DNA of 64,000 bases from Sparassis latifolia (Eukaryota; Basidiomycota; Agaricomycetes; Polyporales; Sparassidaceae). The notes below the pieces were generated by a model that saw nothing but the letters and a program-made list of their open reading frames with translations, ran no database searches and was not told the origin of the DNA. Within the stretch, counting starts at the first letter, position 1. Each line of letters begins with the position of its first letter. This document shows, in pieces, positions 59,351 through 64,000 of the stretch. The position numbers and the translations under genes are program-made. The stretch spans positions 372,001 through 436,000 of the forward strand of contig CM031562.1 of NCBI GenBank assembly GCA_018466975.1, given 5' to 3'.

Positions 59351-61548
59351 ATGACTTCTACAGCCACCTATCTCCTATACTCATTTCTAGTCCTAGCTTG
59401 TGTGGTGTTCTTCCGCAGGAAAAAACCCAGGCTGCCTCTTCCTCCTGGTCCTCCTTCCGATCCGATCATTGGCCATCTACGTCGTTTCTCTTTCGCTCGT
59501 CAGCACGAGCTCTTATGCAAATGGGCCGCAGATTACGGTAAGTCTGCTCTTATGGAGGAGTATGCATTGCTGGATTTCTTCTGTAGGAAACATCTTCCAC
59601 CTGAGTCTGCTTGGGCAGACTATCATAGTCGTGAACTCTTTGCAGGTCGCGACGGAGCTCCTTGAGAAGCGAGGTTCCAACTACAGCGACAGGCCCGCCT
59701 GCACCACCCTCGAGATGTACGTATCGGTTCTGGAACGTGTATTGTACCTTACAGAGCGCACAGGATGGGTTGGGAGGCGAACCTCGCCTTCATGCGGTAC
59801 GGCGCAAGGTGGAGGAAGCACAGAAAGCTCTTCCAAGAGTACTTTAGCCAGGGTCAAAGCCTCACATATCGCGCCCATCAGACTGAGGAAGCGCGTATGC
59901 TTCTGAAAGATTTACTCACTTCACCCACGGAATTCAAGGCGTGCACGCAGAAGTACGGCTCTCTGTCTCACTACATTGTGCCATCCTGAACCATCCGCTC
60001 CAGGTACGCTCTTCTGAGCGTCATCGGCATCGCATACGGGCATCAGGTAAAGTCAGACGACGACGTCTACCTCAAGTTCGCGGAAGGCGCCATCCACGGA
60101 GTCGAAGAAGCAGGAGCAGGTACCACGCTTCTGGATCTCTTCCCTGCCCGTATGTATTGCGTATGTCCACCAAGTGCACGCCGTACAACTCATTCGGTTG
60201 CTCTACTCAAGTGAAATACGTCCCCCACTGGCTGCCTGGATGTGCTTCATTCACCGCCGCGGTGCGTCGCTGGGGCCCTGCCACCAAGGGTTTACACGAG
60301 TATCCGCTCGGCGACATGCGGGAGAAAATGGTTGTTCTTGTTCCGACCCCTCATACATTTGCAGCTAATTCACCGCACAGGAAGCGGGCACTGCTCAGAG
60401 CTCGTTCCTCACGTCCCACCTGGAGCGCCTCAACACAGACGGCATCGGCGGAGAAGACCTCGAGGACGTCAAGGGTGCCGCTGCGACCATACTCATAGGT
60501 AAGTCCGAGTCGTCATCTCACTACCAGCATCGATCTAATGCGAGGGCTAGCGGGTGCGGAGACGGTCAGGACGCTTCAATCGCCGTCAGATTTCCGCGAC
60601 TGACGCGTGCTGACGACGTTCCAGACATGGTCACTCATCCAGACTTTCTTCCTATTCATGCTGCTCTTCCCCGAGGTGCAGCGCAAGGCGCAGGAAGAGA
60701 TTGACTGCGTCGTGGGCTCTGGGCGGCTCCCCGACTTCGATGATCGCGATGCGCTGCCGTTCGTGGAATGCGTTCTGCAGGAGACCATACGGTATCATTC
60801 TGAGCATATCCCAATGTCACGACCTGTAACGACTGACTGATAAAATTTAGATGGCACCCAGTCGCTCCGTTCGGTACGTCTCCTCACGGTCGTCGGCGTT
60901 CGGACGTTGCTGACCTTGCGCTCCAGGTGTTGCACACGGAAGTCTCAACGACGATATATACAATGGGATGCTTATTCCGAAAGGATCTGTTATTATACCT
61001 AACGTGATGTGAGTGCCTTCGCTGCTTGCTCGTTCGAGCTTGAACATATGATCGTCCTCTATACTCCAGGGCAATGAGCCGTGACGAGACAATGTATAAA
61101 GATGCAGACAAGTTCCTCCCAGAACGCTTCCTGCCTGCACCTGCTGGCCGCGGCGAGCCCCACCTGAGCTATGTCTTCGGGTTCGGTCGGCGGTATGTAC
61201 ACTCAGTTCAGTATACATCGTCCTGTCATCTAACCGCTCACGCTCCGCAGGATCTGTCCCGGACAGTACTTCGCGGACAACAGCGCGTGGATCGTAATCG
61301 CGAGTGTCCTCGCGGCCTTCGACATCTTCAAGCCCGTCAGAGCGGACGGAACGGCGGTCGAGCCGCAGGTGGATTACACCACGGAGGGCTTGGCGAGGTA
61401 TGTCCGATTCTGAATGACGTCACACGTGTGGTGGTGCGCTGGGCTGACAGATCGGTGCTCTTTATCGCATAGCCGTCCGAAAAAATTTGAATGTTTGCTG
61501 CGACTGCGCTCTGAGGCGGCAAAGAAGCTGGTTGAGCAACCCACGTAA
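59351..61548 (+). CDS. Cytochrome P450 monooxygenase, P450-2
   Basis: Paralogue of P450-1, same exon plan. N-terminal anchor MTSTATYLLYSFLVLACVVF, hinge RLPLPPGPPSDPIIGHLRRF. Then GNIFHLSLLGQTIIVVNSLQ, VATELLEKRGSNYSDRPACT, MGWEANLAFMRYGARWRKHR (helix C), AGAET with TWSLIQTFFLFMLLFP (helix I, Thr), FVECVLQETIRWHPVAPFGV (ExxR), DKFLPERFLPAPAGRGEPHL and the haem loop FGFGRRICPGQYFADNSAWI. The last exon ends FECLLRLRSEAAKKLVEQPT at TAA 61546-61548. Introns checked have canonical donors, including the site where P450-1 has GC. Probable ER membrane enzyme in secondary metabolism or detoxification; substrate unknown. Confidence 0.85.
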
Positions 61549-62117
61549 TCAAAGGTTGTCTTCACATTGTGGAATTGTCGAATGCCAGGCAGTAATGGCT
61601 GCCATAGAAGGTACATTCCCATACGTGATCCGAGATGTGCGATGAATAGCTGCGACTGCGACTGTATAAGCAAGTGCAAATATATATTCCGGGCTAAGTT
61701 CGCAAACACCGGGCTGAAGGGCCTTCAACCAGTTCTAGCCTAAGGGAGCGATGTTCCCAAGTGATTGGAGGCAGGAGTCAGGAGTTGCTCCCCTTCTTCT
61801 CGTGAGATAGCCTGAAAAATCTACAGCATCGTAATGTTTCCGGTAGAGTACTAGAGCTGCGTCAGTTCTGGCAGCTAAATTTACCACTGGGGTAGTCTGA
61901 ACGACACTAGTAGTACCTGCTTGGAAACGCAGCCTACATTCGCGCTCCCCCAATTCGACGTTCGCGGACCCGCGGTTGTTTCGCGGACTGGGAATTCTTG
62001 CATCTGCGCACGCATCAGTGATCACCGCGGTTCAGTTTACTCACTTACTACAAAGTACATCAAAGCGTATCCGATTGCTAAATATGCATTCATCGGATTG
62101 ACATACCGAATCGAAGC
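61549..62117. other. Tail-to-tail spacer between P450-2 and relic B
   Basis: Contains the P450-2 3' UTR. No domain seen. Confidence 0.45.
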
Positions 62118-64000
62118 TCAGTTTGACCACGCGGCGATCAGCGACTCCCTCGTCTTCTCTGATCTCTGGGTGATCACCCACTCGAGCAGTTCCGGTTGGC
62201 TGCAACAATCGATGATACATTGCATGACCACCCACGAGCAGAAACGCACGGACTCATCTCGTAATATTCTCGGCGAACACAGTCTCTGGAACAATCTTCT
62301 CGCCATCTGGATCGGCCGCGTTGGTAATGTCGTACGCTGCGAAGATGCTCGCCACTGCGATCCATGCACTGTTCTCACCGAGATGCCGTCCGGGACAGAT
62401 TGTTCGCGTGTTAACGTTGTAAGGTATCGCTCGGGATAGAACCTGTGCGGATCGCGGTAAATCTGCTCGTCACGGCTCATTATCCGGCGACGAGTGTCAG
62501 CCAAGCCTGCGCTCCCGATAGAACGCGTCCGTCTCACACGACATTTATAACGACGATGGAGCTCTTGGGGATGTACACGTCGTACACGTCGTACCGAGCT
62601 GAACCGTGGGGAATGCCTGCCAGGGTACACACGGAATGTCAGTGGGGCAAGATTGATCGGTCGGTGATGATACTCACTCAGAGGGAGTACGGGATGCCAG
62701 CGAACTCAAGCGAATGTGGATATATACTCTCTCGGAGGAGTAACAAGACTCACCACATAACCTCCTACAGGACACAAGCAACATATGGCAGCGCAGAGAG
62801 ATTGCTGAAACCTGGGAGCCCGTTCGGAGCCAAGAATGCAATAGATCGCATCCTGGGCCTTCTTCTGCCGATCGGGGAAGAAGAGCATAGCATAGATGAA
62901 GGTCAGCATTGTTGACTATGTACTCTAAGGGGGGAACCAACAGATTATAAGGCACTGACCGTATCGAACCCGCCTGGTGGTCATAGAGTGGAAATAGAGG
63001 CCCATCGGGCAGCTGATGGTGTCAACGTGTAAGCTCACCTAAGAAAAAACTATAGCCGCTGTATCCTTGATACATTTTGTTCACCCAGGTTCCCTGTCTG
63101 ACTGAAGTGCTCCAGGGTAAGAGGAAGTGTATGATCTCCGAGCAGTCCCAGCGGCCTGCAAGGTCGTCAGAATCATTTGCGCTCGCACTGCATTGAACGG
63201 GACTTCGTGACTCCTCTTTACCGTAGGCCGCTATTGTGGACAAACGCCGTGAACGACGAGCACTGGCAGCCCTGTAGCCAATGTGGGACATGTTGCACTG
63301 CGTTCCTACATACCAGATACAGTACTCCATGAAGAGATCAAAGAAATAGGCACATGGAAGGGAAAAAATCGAGGAGTGTTGTCCCGCATTGACCCTTCGA
63401 ACGTTTGGGTGACCTCCCCAGCAATGTTGACATAGTCGTCGACATCGGAGTGCAAGCGGTGACGCAATGTCCACGACCACTCCGACAGAGAATCTGCAAC
63501 AATATCTGCCTAGGTCAACACCAAGGAGAAACATACCATTCAATGGCCTGGCCATAGTTACTTGTGGATGAGAGCAGATTCTTGAGCACAATACGCGCTT
63601 CGAGCAGTTGGAGTTCCTGATATGTTTTGGCTGTGAAGGGCTGCTGCAGGATTCTTCTGTGCCTCTGTCACCGTGGATCATACTGCAATATTGAAGATAA
63701 TGGTGCCCATCCCATCCTACAGAGGTGTTATCGAAGTGTACTAGTGTTCCTACGAAATGGCAGAGAAATTACAGTTTGTATGTCATGCAACTGCAGCCTG
63801 TCGCTGTAGATTGAGCTCCGTGTATCCAGCAGGTGAATTTCTCCTTGACAGCTGCTTAACACAACACTGAACTACTCAGGTCATTGAGACAGACTAGGTC
63901 TGATGCGCCTCGTGAGTTCTGGAATGTATACTCTCTAACAATCCTCATCGACTTACCGTATTCAGCTGCCCATTTGTGGAATATTGAACTTGACGAGTTG
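62118..64000 (-). pseudogene. Inverted cytochrome P450 relic B, extends beyond the window
   Basis: On the minus strand the order from the right edge is: IFHKWAAEYG followed by an intron donor (about 63955-63985), LEARIVLKNLLSSTSNYGQA, DDYVNIAGEVTQTFEGSMRD, VQHVPHW, MLTFIYAMLFFPDRQKKAQD (helix J region), GLPGFSNLSALPYVACVL then TAG instead of the expected Gln of the ExxR helix, MSRDEQIYRDPHRFYPERY, TICPGRHLGENSAWIAVASI, and an end IAAWSN at 62118. Frameshifts occur near GSER (about 62815) and elsewhere, stops are in several exons, and the FGFGRR half of the haem loop is missing. Non-functional copy of the same subfamily, tail-to-tail with P450-2. Confidence 0.85.

Overview
This window is nuclear DNA from a filamentous basidiomycete, most likely an Agaricomycete and plausibly a wood-decay polypore. 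Genes are dense and split by many introns of about 45-70 bp with GT...AG borders and CTAAC/CTGAC-like branch sites. The gene content fits: a pepsin-type secreted protease, tandem CYP450s, a phenol-hydroxylase-type FAD monooxygenase, BTB and F-box families, and a BRPF/Nto1 chromatin protein. The closest relative is an inference from gene style; no search was run.

Layout. 1-840: 3' end of an HSF-like transcription factor. 841-3103: no gene recognised. 3104-4159: unrecognised basic nuclear-type protein. 4491-5551: ATP4, mitochondrial ATP synthase subunit b. 6003-7246: secreted GH23/SLT-fold lysozyme-like enzyme. 7511-7698 (-): U2 snRNA with both stem-II hairpins, Sm site and loop IV. 8098-9044: broken BTB gene. 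10062-11551: truncated but open copy of a LisH (Flo8/SSBP-type) regulator gene whose full version lies inverted at 29146-31774. 11640-11910: another BTB relic. 12497-17420 (-): NTO1/BRPF scaffold, divergent from ARP2 (17613-19102). 19463-20633 (-): RIM2-type mitochondrial carrier, divergent from RPC25 (20912-21845). 22151-23516: pyridoxal kinase. 23643-24577 (-) and 25344-27310 (+): two divergent single-pass membrane proteins with Ser/Thr-rich ectodomains. 32281-37726 (-): very large START-domain protein with a C-terminal membrane segment. 38.4-39.2 kb: foldback repeat, a perfect 40-bp palindrome and a duplicated leader in front of RPL11 (39247-39961). 41209-43814: FAD monooxygenase. 44005-46770 (-): ADIP/SSX2IP-type coiled-coil protein. 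47194-49780: F-box protein. 50767-52374: secreted aspartic protease. 53683-64000: CYP450 cluster with two apparently intact genes, two decayed inverted copies and a stray terminal exon.

How it fits together. Most of the window (4-50 kb) is single-copy housekeeping (ATP synthase, ribosome, Pol III, Arp2/3, spliceosomal U2, mitochondrial nucleotide carrier, PLP salvage), often in divergent pairs sharing short promoters. Three places show recent rearrangement: the inverted LisH duplication amid BTB relics (8-12 kb versus 29-31 kb), the foldback/palindrome block before RPL11, and the P450 cluster at the right end.

All exon models were made by eye from reading frame, splice signals and recalled family features. 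Where exon sums are divisible by three I say so.
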